Assembly (NCBI RefSeq): GCF_016808335.1
Contig: NC_053143.1
Span: forward strand, 3,381,398-3,445,397
Reading direction: 5' to 3'
Source of the DNA: Panicum virgatum
Taxonomy: Eukaryota > Streptophyta > Magnoliopsida > Poales > Poaceae
DNA: 64,000 bases
The notes under the pieces were generated by a model. It was not told the DNA's origin. It made no database searches and saw only the letters and a list, made by a program, of their open reading frames with translations. Below, one piece after another: positions 10,315-22,063 of the stretch. The stretch's first letter is position 1. Every line of letters starts with the position of its first letter. A program made the translations under genes and the position numbers.

Positions 10315-13300
10315 ATGGCGAAGGGCGACGACGCGCTGGCGCGGAAGCGCAACCGGGTGCGCCGCAAGCGCCTGCGCGGCAGCGAGAACGCCGTCTCCGC
10401 GCGGGTCGCGGCGATCATCGCCTCCAAGCGCCGCCGCAAGTCCGGCAAGCGCCGCGGCTGCGAGGGCATGTGCTTCTCGCTCCCCACGCCCGAAGATCCC
10501 TTCAACGAGCGACATGGCAAGAAGAGCAAGGTGGACGAGCCGGCGGACGGCGCAGAAGACGCCGCCGCCGTGGTCAAGGACGGCAACCCCAGGAAGAAGG
10601 ACGCGAACACTAAAAAGCAGCCGCCGGCAGCCAAGGCCATGTCGAAGGGCATGCGCGAGCGAGCGACGGAAGCGGAAGAGGGCGGCGTGGACTTCGACCG
10701 GCCGTCCAAGTTCCTGGTGGTCTGCCTCAACGCCATCCGGGATGCGGCGGCACCCGAGGACGGCGGCGGCGGCGGCGGCAGCATCCATGGCGCCGGCGAC
10801 TGGGGCGTGGAGCTCTGGAGGTGCTGCTCCGACCCGGCGCCGTCCGACGTGCTCGACACCAGCGACGCGAGCGCCACGCCGGAGCAGACGGCGTGGCTCG
10901 TCTCCACCGCCTGCGACATCGTCGCCAGGAAGGAGAGGCTTGGGATGGTCGTCTCCTGCCCCTTCCTGCTGTACATCGTCCCGTCCCAGGAAAAGGCCGC
11001 GCAAGTTAGTGTTTCCATTTTACTCTTCTTACTATCATGTATGCTTTTCGTTTTATCGGTTATTGAACAAAATGGCAAATGCCAAATGGGAATGGTTTAA
11101 CGATTCATTTGGTGTTGTTTGGGCAGGTGCGATCAATATGTAGACCCCTGAAGTCTCTTGGGATTCATTCGGTGAGCTTGCATCCTGGTGCTTCCATTGA
11201 ACACCAGATCGCTGGGTATGTTTTTCCTCTGTTTATGTGATACTCTGCTGTTCTTGAGTGTAATGCTCAATGTGTTTAATGTTGATTCCTATGTTTGGAC
11301 TGCTCTACCAGACTAAAAAGTTGCGAGCCAGAGTTTCTTATAGCTACCCCTGAGAGGCTCCTTGAGCTTGTTTCGTTAAAGGCGATTGACATATCATGCG
11401 TATCAATGCTGGTGAGTAAATGTGGTTATTGGAATCATAAGATCGATGAACTACATTTGATTGTATTGTATTAATCGTTTTAGCGCTCTATGCAATTGCA
11501 CATTGCAAAGTATCCGTTACAAAGTAACGAACTCAATCATCTTAGCTCTCAGTATGCGGAGCTGTTCTATTTTCTGTATTCCTGCTGTCCATACTGTTAG
11601 CTATCCTATTACAGTCATCTTAAAATGACTTCAATTGACAGGTCATTGACGGACTGAGATGTTTCATGGACCTCAATATCACTGACAAAATCTATTCCAT
11701 TAGAGATGCCATATCAAGCAGTCCTCAGATAACTATCTTCACCGATTCATCTGATAAAAATGTCGCAACAATGGCAAGAAATCTGCTTCATGGAAGAATT
11801 ACAAAGCTCTCTGTAAATGATTCTGTTTCTTCCAGAAGTGCTTTCATAACTCAGCATGTACACTTATGCCCATTGGAAAAGCAGAAAACATCGAAGGTGA
11901 TTGCATGTGTTAGTTCTCAAGTAGTCAAATGCCTATATTACTTGCTTTACCTTTCATTGTTTGATTGGCTTTTATGTTCCGTGCTCTTCATGAATGCATA
12001 GCTAGTGAGCTATTGTAATTTTCATGGAACCTCCAGTCTTCTTGTCTTTAATTTTTGAACTCAATGCCCTTCCTGCATATTGGATATCATTTTGTTTATA
12101 ATGTCAAACCTCATACAGTGCCTGTCTACCTATAAAGCTTGGGTTGGCTTTTATCCCTTACTAGTGTATAGCGCGCGCTATCGCGCGCGTGCACGTGAAA
12201 GATGTTTCACTTTGTGATCTTTCTTTAATTGTATCAACTGATTTGATTTGTGTATTAAATAATAATAAAAGCTTTTAAGCGATTGAGCAATATGAATGTG
12301 CAATGTAGAGATAGGGACATTTAACGCGCAGATGATTTGCATTAGGAATTAAAGCATATGGCTGTTCAACTAAAGTAAGGAAACATCGAAATAGGAAAAC
12401 TAATTTGGCAGTTCACTGATATGACGGCAGCTAAAATAGCGAGTACTACTACATAGCACAAATATTACAAATGTTCGGATAGGTATGTAGGAAGAAACAA
12501 TTAAGGATAACAAGATGATGCATCGCACGAGGGGAAACTACAAAATAACTTAAAAAACTTTCAGCTTCTGCAGGATGAAGGAAGGTTGAATCATGCAAAT
12601 AATGAAAAGTTCCTGCTGGGAAAGCATCAACAGATCAATATACAAATGTTCATATGATCAAACTGTAATTATGACAGGACTAAAAGTATCATAATTAATG
12701 GTCCAAGCATGAACCAGACACTGGCGATCTGATGTATAGGACGTGTAAATTTCTAGTAGGAATCATCACTCCGCGGACTGCAACCTTTGAAACTGCAAAT
12801 TGGTGTTATTTGAAGAATCCAAATTCAGAAAAGGAAAGTGAGATATATCAGAATTGACACTTTAAAAAACCCAATCAGCAGACTGTCTGATGATGTTTCT
12901 GCAGATCTTCTTCATCCTATTAAATGGAATGTGAAACAGTGTCAGAACAAATATAGGCAAAGTACATTCAACCTTAGAATAGGCTAAGTTGCTTGCAAAA
13001 ACGATGATTAAAGGCTTAAATGCTTGAAATCTTGCTTCATTTTTCCAGTCACCATGTCCAACAAAGCTTTGAATAAATCCATAAATAGAAAGAGGTAACA
13101 GATGAGCAAACAGTGTTAATCCTCACTTGGATGATAAGATATCATATATTGGCATGTCCAATGTCTGACTATCTAGATGACACCAAGATAGGTATGTCAG
13201 GTTGTGCATGTTTTGACCACAACATATGTAGAAGTATATGTAAAACTGGAATATTTTGCAGTAAAAAAGGTACATTTTTGTAATGGTTAATAGATATAAA

Positions 13301-16300
13301 CTGAACCGTGCTTTAATCAAAACAAATTCAAATGAACTTCTATATGGCAAGTATTCATTTATGGAAATGAAGCTTCAGGAAAGGTTGACTTGGAAACAAA
13401 GACAAATCTAGAGGTAATATACCTTAGTTAACTTATCATTAGCATAATTGATGGACCGAATGATCCTATTGTTTGATGCTGCTACCGGCAGCGGTGAGCC
13501 ATTAACATGATCTGGAGCCCAACTTAGAGTGCAGAACATTCATCCTTCTGTAATATAAAATAGACAGCAGGAGCATTAGAGAAAGCACATTATATCAAGC
13601 TTAGATTATCAACAACAGGCGTCAGGCATTGTCTTTCTTACATCCTTATCAGTGTAAGCTTGTAGAACAACAAAGCTACCATTCTCAAGGCAGCAGTAAG
13701 CTGTCACTTGCAAGATCAGGAGGAAAAATAGGTGACCTGCGGACATAAGAGGTAAAAATACCATTGTTGCATTATAATTAATATTGAAAGATTATCTCAC
13801 AGGCAAAGCAATGTTGCTGCCATCTACTCGATCGGTAGCATGTTTACTCTGTATTTTGAGTATTTAATTAAAACATGCCATTCAATATTATTGCCTAGAA
13901 TAGATAGGAACCACATTTTTTTATCTAGATACTAATGTAACCTACTCAGCTTACTGTCATTGTATCATATGCCTTCAAGAGATGGATAACTCAGGATCAT
14001 TGAAACAGGTGCAAATATCACTATTCAAAATAGAGAAAATATTTAAACGATGTCGAAATGACCTGCAAGAGATATACATACTGTTTAGTGACAGGAAATC
14101 TAAGAACCTAATAGACCAACTTAATTAGTTTGTTCAGGAGAAAAAGTAATAGCATGAGGATTCCTTTCATGAGTTGGCGCAATGATAAATCAAATATCCA
14201 CAGGGAGCATCAAAACTTCTATCTAAACAGTGGTAAAATTCTAAAAGGCAACAACAGAGGAGAGATTAGGGAAAGCCAACCTGTCAGCCATTGAGGAGCA
14301 CCGTAGTTAGTAATGGACAATATGTATGTATATTACTAATTGTAAACCTCACAAGAATTGTACACTATAAGAAAAATTGTAGATATAGTTATAGGAAAGC
14401 CCCTTGTTAAGACAAATTACATATATACATTTATAGACAGATAAAAATGTTGCTGCAAAAGGGAAACTGATTAATTGTTTTATCAGTGCTGTATACTTTC
14501 AGTGCTGTATACTTTAAATTATTTGTAGAAATGGAAGACTGTATTATGGTTCTCTGTCTCTTTATTTTTTAAAATTCTCGGTTAGTATTCTGTGGAATTT
14601 GTTTTAGCCATCAGACTAATGCGTGCAGTAATAAGTATTAAAGCAGGAGTTGTTTAGTAAAGTCTATGAAAAGTGAAGTTTGTAGACATCTTAAAGCATC
14701 ATGAATTGATGGGACATTCAATAGCAACAAAGGGAGGTTGTAGTTGGCTCAGAGTAAGCATACAGCATACCATTAAGTGTTTCCTAATTAGTTTTTTTTT
14801 ATCTAATCGGAAATACACAGTTAGGAGGGGAAACAATATTCATTTCATGGTAAAGGAATGACTGTGCACGTACCGTAGCTTGTTTGATGGCTAGTTAGTG
14901 GAGCTTCAGTTGGTCTTGCTACTATTGGGTTCTCATAGGATCTGCTGTTGACCTGTTGAAGGAATATTGTTTAGGAAATGACATGGTTAGACTAAAAGAG
15001 TTACTTATTACTATTTGAAGTTTTGATAAAAAAAATTAGGGTTGACAGAAGTAACTTATGCACAATATGCAGGAGGTTTTTCGACATTGGTTAACACATT
15101 TTTAATTATTGCACATATCCTTCACACAAGCTTGTTTTTCCAAGGGTCCATGTTCATGTTCTTGGTGAACCTACATTGTCAAGCATCAGAAGCGTAATCA
15201 CAAAGACAGTTTGCACTCTACTCGCAAAATTGGTTACACCTCTTTAACTGGTCAGACAAGCATACAAAATATACAGTCGCTAATTGCTATCATTTGGGCC
15301 AAATCAAAAAAATCAGAACACAGAATCTGAATCGGGTATCAAAAGAGCAGAGGACCAAAAGAGAAGAGGTCACCAGTAATCAGAAGCTGATGCTATGCGT
15401 GGACCTTTTCCTGGCATCGTTGTCTCCATGATGCAGAGCTTGAATGGAGGCTGAGAACCTGGACACAGGCGCTGCAGGCGTCGCGGGCGGATGATGAGGG
15501 GAGATGCGGACGCCGGTCACAGGAGCAGTTCTGGCAGTCTCGCTCGCCGCGTCGCCCTCCCAGCTGTTTGCTCGTCGCCTGCTCCCTGTGTCGCACGCCC
15601 TTGGCTGCCGTGGCCATGGTTTCCAAGCTCCATCACCGCTGTGGGGGGCTGCCACACCAAACTGCCTGACCGTGCGCCCGTGCCGCAGGATGTGGGTCTG
15701 CGGCGGCCGGATCTGGTGCCTGGCAGACCCCATGGCCAGGAGTCGGAGGAGCATGGAGCGGGATGTGGAGAGCCGTAGTTGGAGGAGCAGTAGTGTGGCC
15801 GGCGCCCACTCAAGCGCCACGCGTGCCGCCACGAAATCCGCTACAGAACGGCGTGGCGCGGCGACCGCCCGCTCGCCGCGCGGCCGCGAGAGAGACGCGG
15901 CGAGGAGGTGCACAAGGACGTACGGCTGGGGCGCAGCAGGGAAGCGCGGCGAGGTGGCGTGGCAGGGAGGCACGCCCAGGGGGAGCCGCCGAGCAAAGTG
16001 AGGAGGACGGAGGCGGGAGGCCGGCTGAGCCCGCCGTCGCCGCCGAGCCGCCACGGAGCTCGAGGCCGACGAGGGAGGCCGTGGAGCTCGTGCTCCCGAT
16101 CGGCCGCCGGAGAGGGCCGGTCGGGGCAGGAACCGCGGCCGGAGGAGCACGGCGCGGCCAGAAGGAGGGCTGCGGATCAGGCCGCTGCCGCCACCGGGCT
16201 CGTTCTCCTGCCGCGCCGCCAGGAGCAATGGCCGGGGGGGGGGGGGTCGGGTTCGAGCTCCGCCCGGCACGCCGCTTGGAGCTGCGGGCGAGCTCGTCCT

Positions 16301-17646
16301 GCCGGTGGAGGCCGGCCTCCGCGCCGCCGGGAGCCGTGGCCGAGCTCCACCTCGGTGCAGGACGGAAGGGCGGCGGTGCGGGGTCGAGGGGGCGGGCGGC
16401 GGCAGTGCGGGGGTGGGGGCGGGGTAGTGGTGACCCGGTTGAAGACCGTGAGGATGCAGCGAGATCCTTCAAATCTAGGCAGCAGGAAGCTTTCTGAAAG
16501 TAGCAATGGGAAAGGGAGCTCACGGACGAAGACGAAACGGCGGGGGCAGCAGGCAGCGGTGTGAACTGGAGGGAGCTGAAGGCGGCGCTGACAAAAGCTG
16601 AAAAGGCCATGTGAAAAGAAGACCACGGTAGTAAGAAACACGAGGAATCAGCTAGGTATATGAACGCCGTGGATGTGAAATCAAGCGGCCACAGGAATTC
16701 GGGACGACGTGGCACAGCTGAGAGCGCACGAAGCTCCCGGTCTCCCACAAATAGAAATGCTCCGTATCCAGGATAGCATTAGTGCATGGCTAGTGAGCTA
16801 TTGTAATTTTCTTAAGAACTTGCGGTCTCCCTGGCTTTAATGGTAACACTTGATGTGTTTCCTGCATAGTAAAGATTGTGATGTTTGATTTGAAATCTCA
16901 AACAGTAGATCTGGTCTGACATTGATAACCTGAACAGGCAAATGGACCCTGCATGCTGGTTACTAATACTAGTAGCAGCTTTTGCTCTTGCTGTCTTACA
17001 CACTACATTTATGTATTGATTCATGTCTGATAGCTTATTGAGCAGGAGCTGTTCAAAATGCTTGGATGATTGTTGTGCTTTGTCACTTTTCATGTTCTGA
17101 TGAACTTTTTCCCATTTTCAGGTTAAGGAAATTCTTGAGCAGATTTTGAAAAGTCATGCTAAAAAGATATCAAAAGTTCTGCTAGTAGCTGAAAATGATA
17201 AAAAAGTGCAGAATCTGTCATCATCACTTAAACTGGATAATTGCACAGTGACTAATGACACTCATGGCAACTCTTTTACCATATGCAGCAGGTGCAGTGA
17301 ACCAAACAACGTTGTAGTTTTTGTGCAATTTTTAATCATGCTGCAACATGGCTAATTGAACTTATATTTGTGCAGTGTGGGGCTGATGAATGTCCTTGTT
17401 AAAGATCGGGAGACCCTTGCAATGACGGATATTGGAGAATTTGAGATTGTTTTGATTGTGGATTTGCCTCCTTCTGTTGACGAATACAGTGAGATCCTCA
17501 CTGATGTTGCTCGTCATGTGATTGGAGGTGAGCTGCATAGTATCTTCTGCAACACTGATGCCCCTCTCGTGAAACCTTTGGCCGAGGTTCTTGCAAAATG
17601 TGGCCAGGTTATCCCTGAATTTTTCAAAAACTTGGAACCCTCATAG
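10315..17646 (+). CDS. DEAD-box helicase-like protein with degenerate motifs
   Basis: Six exons with GT-AG introns: 10315-11004, 11127-11215, 11312-11411, 11642-11896, 17122-17291 and 17376-17646, giving 524 residues. The N-terminus (MAKGDDALARKRNRVRRKR) is very basic and looks nuclear or nucleolar. An in-frame ATG at 10141 was passed over because the sequence it adds is low-complexity. Exons 1-4 follow the first RecA-like domain of DEAD-box proteins: LYIVPSQEKAAQ stands where PTRELAxQ is expected, SLHPGAS at the GG motif, ATPERLLEL for TPGRLxD, and LVIDGLRCFMD where DEAD belongs. Exons 5-6 resemble the second domain (KVLLVAENDKK, IVLIVDLPPSVDEY). No Walker A GxGKT is visible and the DEAD acidic pair is lost, so ATPase activity is unlikely. 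A binding or scaffold role in ribosome or RNA biology is inference. Intron 4 (5.2 kb) contains a Helitron. Confidence 0.85.
11995..12023 (+). repeat. 29 bp repeat, left copy, flanking the Helitron
   Basis: The sequence from TGCATAGCTAGTGAG to GTAATTTTC recurs at 16783-16811 with one mismatch. Weaker similarity continues for about 100 bases, including 'ttcctgcata' and 'tcaaacctcatacagt' versus 'tcaaacagt'. Both copies are host intron sequence outside the Helitron ends, so they record an older tandem duplication. Confidence 0.7.
12161..16773 (-). mobile_element. Non-autonomous Helitron in intron 4
   Basis: Read on the minus strand, the element starts TCCTGGATACGGAGC (at 16773). It ends with a GC hairpin (CGCGCGC, 4-base loop, GCGCGCG) about 9 bases before CTAG at 12164-12161. 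It sits between host A and T, as Helitrons do, with no target duplication. Length is 4613 bp. There is no Rep/helicase gene, so it is non-autonomous. The 5' third (about 15400-16560) is GC-rich with frames open on both strands and may be captured gene sequence, but none was recognised. The rest is AT-rich. Removing it leaves a 0.6 kb intron. Confidence 0.85.
16783..16811 (+). repeat. 29 bp repeat, right copy, flanking the Helitron
   Basis: Partner of 11995-12023 with a single A/G mismatch. It begins nine bases after the Helitron 5' terminus. Confidence 0.7.
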
Positions 17647-18111
17647 CAGGATTGGTAACCATTCAGAGCAGTCAGATTCAGTCATGTGGATTGAATTAGT
17701 CGCAGCTATTAGTCGCGGAAGGCAGTTCTGGTTGCCAAGCAATTTTGATGTTGCTGTATTCATTGCACATCTAGTTTTCATTTGTCAGCACAGCAATGAC
17801 ATTCAGGCCTCGGCCTTGATGATTGTACACTACTATAGCTCTTCTGAAATGTGATGCCTATAATCTGGAAGAACTGTGCTGAGTTGCAGGTTCATAACCG
17901 TGGCATGGATCCTTAGCCGCATTCATTATCCATGTCACTTCCCTGTCAGCCACCAGTTCTGATGCTTTCGTGTTATTGAACATCAGGACATGCAATTCTA
18001 ATCTGCTTCCGCAACGATGAAATTCAGGCCTGAGACTTATGTGCTATTATCGTCTACTGTGAAATGTGAATGCCCTGAAGCCCTTTTTCCCTATCTGTTG
18101 TGGGTTCCTAA
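17647..18111. other. 3' flank of the helicase-like gene
   Basis: Probable 3' UTR and downstream spacer. No further coding exon is supported. The TAA immediately before the next MITE (18109-18111) is that element's target site. Confidence 0.6.
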
Positions 18112-18457
18112 GGCCTTGTTTAGTTGTGGCCGTAAAGATTTTGAAATGAATTTTTTTCACATTTGAAGTATTAAATATAGATTAATTATAAAACTAATTA
18201 TAGATCTCGTCTGTAAACCACGAGACGAATTTTTTAAGACCAAGCAATCAATAACTAGCATATGGTTACTGTAGTAATTACTGTAGCAATTTAGTGTCTG
18301 ATTATGGTCTAATTAGGCTCATTAGATTTGTCTCGTAATTTACAAACAAACTATGCAATTAGTTTTCTATTTCGTCTAGATTTAATACTTCATGCATGTA
18401 AGATTCTCATTCGATGTGATAGTTTTGGAATTTTGAATTTCGCAACTAAAAAATGCC
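18112..18457. mobile_element. Tourist-like MITE (346 bp, TAA target duplication)
   Basis: Begins GGCCTTGTTTAGTTG and ends CAACTAAAAAATGCC, with TAA on both sides (18109-18111 and 18458-18460). The interior has the 'ctcgtctgtaaaccacgagacga' and 'ggctcattagatttgtctcg' tracts shared by all the PIF/Harbinger-type MITEs in this window. Confidence 0.85.
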
Positions 18458-18460
18458 TAA

Positions 18461-20118
18461 GTTGTCGGCCTCTATTACTGTCAATTTTGTCAAAGGAACT
18501 GTGTGTGAGTCATCAGGGGCCGCCCTTTGCCCCATTTCTCTTTTCAAAGGGAAGCTGAAAAGCAGTGATAGATCTCTCATGTTTCAAGTGCACCGCAATG
18601 TCAAATTCCTTTCACATCTTTACAGTGCTCATCATCTTGCTCGCCTCTCCTAGCCTTCCTCTCTGGCTGTCAGCAAAATGGAGTGCGATGGCTGGATTGG
18701 ATGCGAATGGAAGATCCTGGTGACTCGGCCGTGACCATGCCATGTCTGCTTTCTTGATTCTTCGGAAGTCTGAAACCATAGCAGTCATCTTTGCTCGTAT
18801 CCTGTGGTCTCCAATCAAAATGAAATGTTCGTTCTGATGTTGAGCCAGCAACTAACAGCCATGGAAGCTGAAGCCTGTCGTGTGCTAATGCCGAAACGAA
18901 ATGTTCCTTTTAATCTTGAGGCACGAGCGGCCCAACAGGAATGAATCTCCATGCGTCCTTTTTTTTTTGGCGTTGCTGTGAGTTCAGCATTGACTACGCC
19001 TCCAGATTAGAGGAAAGGGGGTGTGGACACAGATCGAGCTTCACATTAAAAAGAAAAACCAGGGCGCTCAGGCTGGTTTGCAAAGCAACCGAGCATGCTT
19101 GGAAACCGCCGTGAGTACTAGAAAAAAAGCAAAAGACACAGGACTGCAACTTGACTGCAACTTTGTGTTTGGTGCATGGCTGCATGCACGGCAATCTCTG
19201 TTGGGCCGGGATACGTACGCCATTGTAGACTATACCAGCATCAGCACGCTAGAGCTAGGCGGACGATCGAGGGGGGTCTATTCATCGCTTTATGCGACTC
19301 CCCCGAATCTCATCGCAGAAGTCCTGTTTTTCTTCTCCGCCCCGCTCCTCCGCCCCCGCCCCTTCGTCCTCCGCCCCGGCCGGCGGCTCTCGCCGCCGCG
19401 CCGGCCGGCCACCAACCACCGCCGGCGCATCCCCGCCCTCCTCTAACCTCTCCGGCGCCACGCCCCCGCCCGAGATCTGGCCCGGCCGCCGGCGCCCACT
19501 ACCCCGGCCGGCGGCGCTCCACCGCGCCGCCTCGCCGCCCGCCCACACACCACCGCCCACCGCCGGTCGATTCCTCCCCCCGGCCACCTTCTCTTCTAGG
19601 TCCGGTGACTATGGAGCCTTCCACCGCCGCCGCCCCCCAGCAACCCCAGATCTTAAGGCCGCCGCCGCCCTCCAACACCCGTCGGCGACCTCCCCGGCGG
19701 CCGCTCCCCCCACCAACCACCCTCGCCGGCCACCCCCTCCCCCTCCCCCGTCCCCGAGCTCGCCGGCAGGCGCTTCCCCCTCCCTTGGCTGGAGGTGGAA
19801 GATGAACAGCGCACTTCTACGATAACATCGCAGGAAGTCGCGCGCCCGATAAATAGCTTTTCCGGACGATCGACGCGACGACGGTGTTGTGTGTATGTGT
19901 AACAGTGACATACAATATATACACGCGGCGCGGCCGACACGCAAGCATGCGCACCCGATCTTGGCGATGAGCATCTTTATTAATTTCCCTACGGTTTCTT
20001 AAAAACGAACGCTGAATGGAACTGTCGTCGTTGTCTTTCAGTGGACCTCCGTCCGCATCACGCAGTATCTTTATTTACAATCCCAACGTAGTAGATGCAC
20101 GTGTTTTGGACAAACTAA
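18461..20118. other. Intergenic with a GC-rich block, no gene supported
   Basis: From about 19320 to 19800 the sequence is a C-rich block with proline-rich frames in several phases on both strands, which is typical of compositional bias. No start, splice sites or domain could be matched. The remainder is AT-rich. Confidence 0.5.
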
Positions 20119-20458
20119 GGGGGTGTTTAGTTCATTTTGCAAAATTGTGTAAAGATGTAAAGAGGGCATTTGAAGTACTAAATGAAGTTTATTTGCAAAA
20201 CTTTTTGCATAGATGGGTTGTAAATCGCGAGACGAATCTAATGATGCTAATTAATAATTAGCGGATGGTTACTGTAGCATCAATGTTGCAAATCATGAAT
20301 TAAGTAGGCTCATTAGATTCGTCTCGCGATTTACAGCCCAACCATGCAAAAAGTTTTGTAAATAGACTTTATTTAGTACTTCAAATTAATAAGATTCCGT
20401 TTCACTTTAATGTGTTTACGGTTTTTTTGCGTTTACATGTAAAAATCTAAACAGGACC
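20119..20458. mobile_element. Tourist-like MITE (340 bp) upstream of the PSK gene
   Basis: Begins GGGGGTGTTTAGTTC and ends CTAAACAGGACC, with TAA on both sides (20116-20118 and 20459-20461). The paired internal tracts 'gtaaatcgcgagacgaatct' and 'agattcgtctcgcgatttac' form an internal palindrome. It ends 255 bases before the PSK start codon, so it lies in the promoter region. Confidence 0.88.
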
Positions 20459-20552
20459 TAACTCCAGTGCTCGTTGCTATTTGCAAGTTGCCTGCCTAGC
20501 TTGCCTGGCAGCCTGCCCCTCTCCTCGCTACCACTATTATCAGGTCTCGCAT

Positions 20553-20560
20553 TATAAACA
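20553..20560 (+). promoter_or_regulatory. Candidate TATA box of the PSK gene
   Basis: TATAAACA lies 153 bases before the ATG at 20713, which would place transcription start at about 20585 and give a ~130 base leader. The assignment rests on position and motif only. Confidence 0.5.
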
Positions 20561-20712
20561 CGGCCGCTGCCGGGCTCGATCGGCGCCACCACCAGGCAGC
20601 CACCAGTTTCTCTCTCTATTACGGAAAAGCAGTACCAGTACAGCTTCTCCTCTCGCCCTTGGACAACGCAGCATACTCCAACTGTTCAAGGTAGCCACGC
20701 ACCGGGGCAGAG

Positions 20713-21157
20713 ATGAAGCGTACTCCTATCTCTTGGCCGCTCGCGGCTGTACCCCTGCTCCTCCTCCTCATCTGCGTCTTCCACCGCGCGGCGGCGGCGG
20801 CTCGCCCCCTGCCGGCTGCTGCTCCTCCTCTTCAGGCTCACCAAGGCGTCGCTCTGACCTCTTTGCTGATCGACCATGCTCATCGGTGTTGCTAGCTCTA
20901 ATGTTTCTGAACCTATTATTGCAGAGAATGGAGTCGGGGTGGCTGCAGATGATGATGATGAGCCGGCGGTGCTTCAGAAAGGCGCCGCCGCCGCGGGGAG
21001 CGGCGATGAGCTCTCACTTTTAGTCTCTGAGGTGACGGGAGCGGAGGAGGATCCGGCGGCGGAGTGCGAGGAGGGTGACGACGGGTGCCTGCAGAGGCGG
21101 CTGCTTCGGGACGCGCACCTCGACTACATCTACACCCAGCACAAGGGCAAGCCGTGA
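20713..21157 (+). CDS. PSK: Phytosulfokine precursor
   Basis: Encodes a secreted prepropeptide for the sulfated pentapeptide hormone phytosulfokine, which after tyrosine sulfation and proteolysis signals through LRR receptor kinases at the cell surface. The start [19 protein letters not shown] is a signal peptide, followed by an [10 protein letters not shown] segment. The C-terminus has an acidic stretch, paired cysteines ([10 protein letters not shown]), the dibasic QRRLL and [13 protein letters not shown] before the stop. The hormone YIYTQ is coded at 21125-21139, preceded by the Asp typical of PSK precursors. The two halves are in different frames, so an intron is expected. The best reading is exon 1 20713-20847 and exon 2 20927-21157 (121 residues), but donor gtcgct and acceptor cagag are weak, so the junction is tentative. 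Grass family members are about 80-120 residues, which fits. Confidence 0.87.
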
Positions 21158-22063
21158 GGAGACGACGACGACCCTACCTGCTGCTGCAGATCCTCAACTC
21201 GGTTTTTGGTTCTTGGTTGGCAGTGTGTGGGGGTGCTGCAATGTTGACACAGGCTGGGAATCTCATCTAGTATCACTATCACATCCACCTTCTGCTGCCT
21301 TACCCCTGCCACTAATCAGTATATATGCGCGTGTCACCTTCTCGTTTGTACATCTTTCTTAGTCATGTGTATACTACTTGGTTACCACCATTTTCTTCAA
21401 GCCTTTTGCCATCACAGTAGAACTATGAAGGTGGTGTGGTTGTTCAAAGTTCGTATGTGCCATAATATTGACTTGCCATGCAACTGGTTAACAGGTGTGC
21501 CTAGCTCCAATGTTTGATTTTCCTGTTCTGAAGTGGTATTGCTACAATCCTACTCACCGACTCACCGTAGTATTAGTATACTGCATACAACACACTTGCA
21601 TGGTGTGTCTGAATGTCTGTCTCCCTGTCTGCCTGAGGGTCTGTGACCCCTGTCAGATTCTCTGATGATCTCCTTCTACTAAACGGTTCCTCGCTCTCTG
21701 CCTGTCCCTGATCTTCTTAATCCAGGAGCATAACCATTGTATTACTAGTCCAAGAAAACAAAACCACCCACTGGGGTCGATCGATCTAGTGGCTACAGCA
21801 GAGACACACAGGCTACAGCACTAAAGTATGGGCCTATTGCATCTCTGCTCTCGAGATTCTTCCACATGACGGTCGGGACGCGCTGGCTCATAAAAAGTCA
21901 ACACCACGGCACCGTGCAGGGAGGCTCTGCGCTGCTCCGGCAAAGAGAGACATGCAGAGATGCTCCTCGGTCTTCAGATCAGATCAGTCCCCACATGCCA
22001 GCACCGGCAATCATTCACAGTTTCTTTTCATACAAGCAGTGCTGTTAGCTACTGGATTGTTTG
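21158..22063. other. 3' flank of PSK and intergenic spacer
   Basis: Pyrimidine-rich 3' UTR-like sequence, then a spacer. No second gene or bounded element was recognised before the poly-T at 22064. Confidence 0.6.

Noticed and set aside
10181..11143. 320-codon plus-strand frame and 300-codon minus-strand frames over exon 1 of the helicase-like gene
   Set aside because: They are shadow frames of a GC-rich coding exon. The chosen frame joins later exons through phase-consistent splice sites and resembles a family.
15380..16748. Long open frames on both strands in the GC-rich part of the Helitron (up to 312 codons)
   Set aside because: Frames are open in several phases at once, are rich in A, R, P and G, and show no domain. 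Composition explains them. Captured gene sequence remains possible but is unproven.
19176..19825. Proline-rich 209-codon frame (extensin-like at first sight)
   Set aside because: No signal peptide or regular SPPPP repeat, and frames are open in all phases in a C-rich block.
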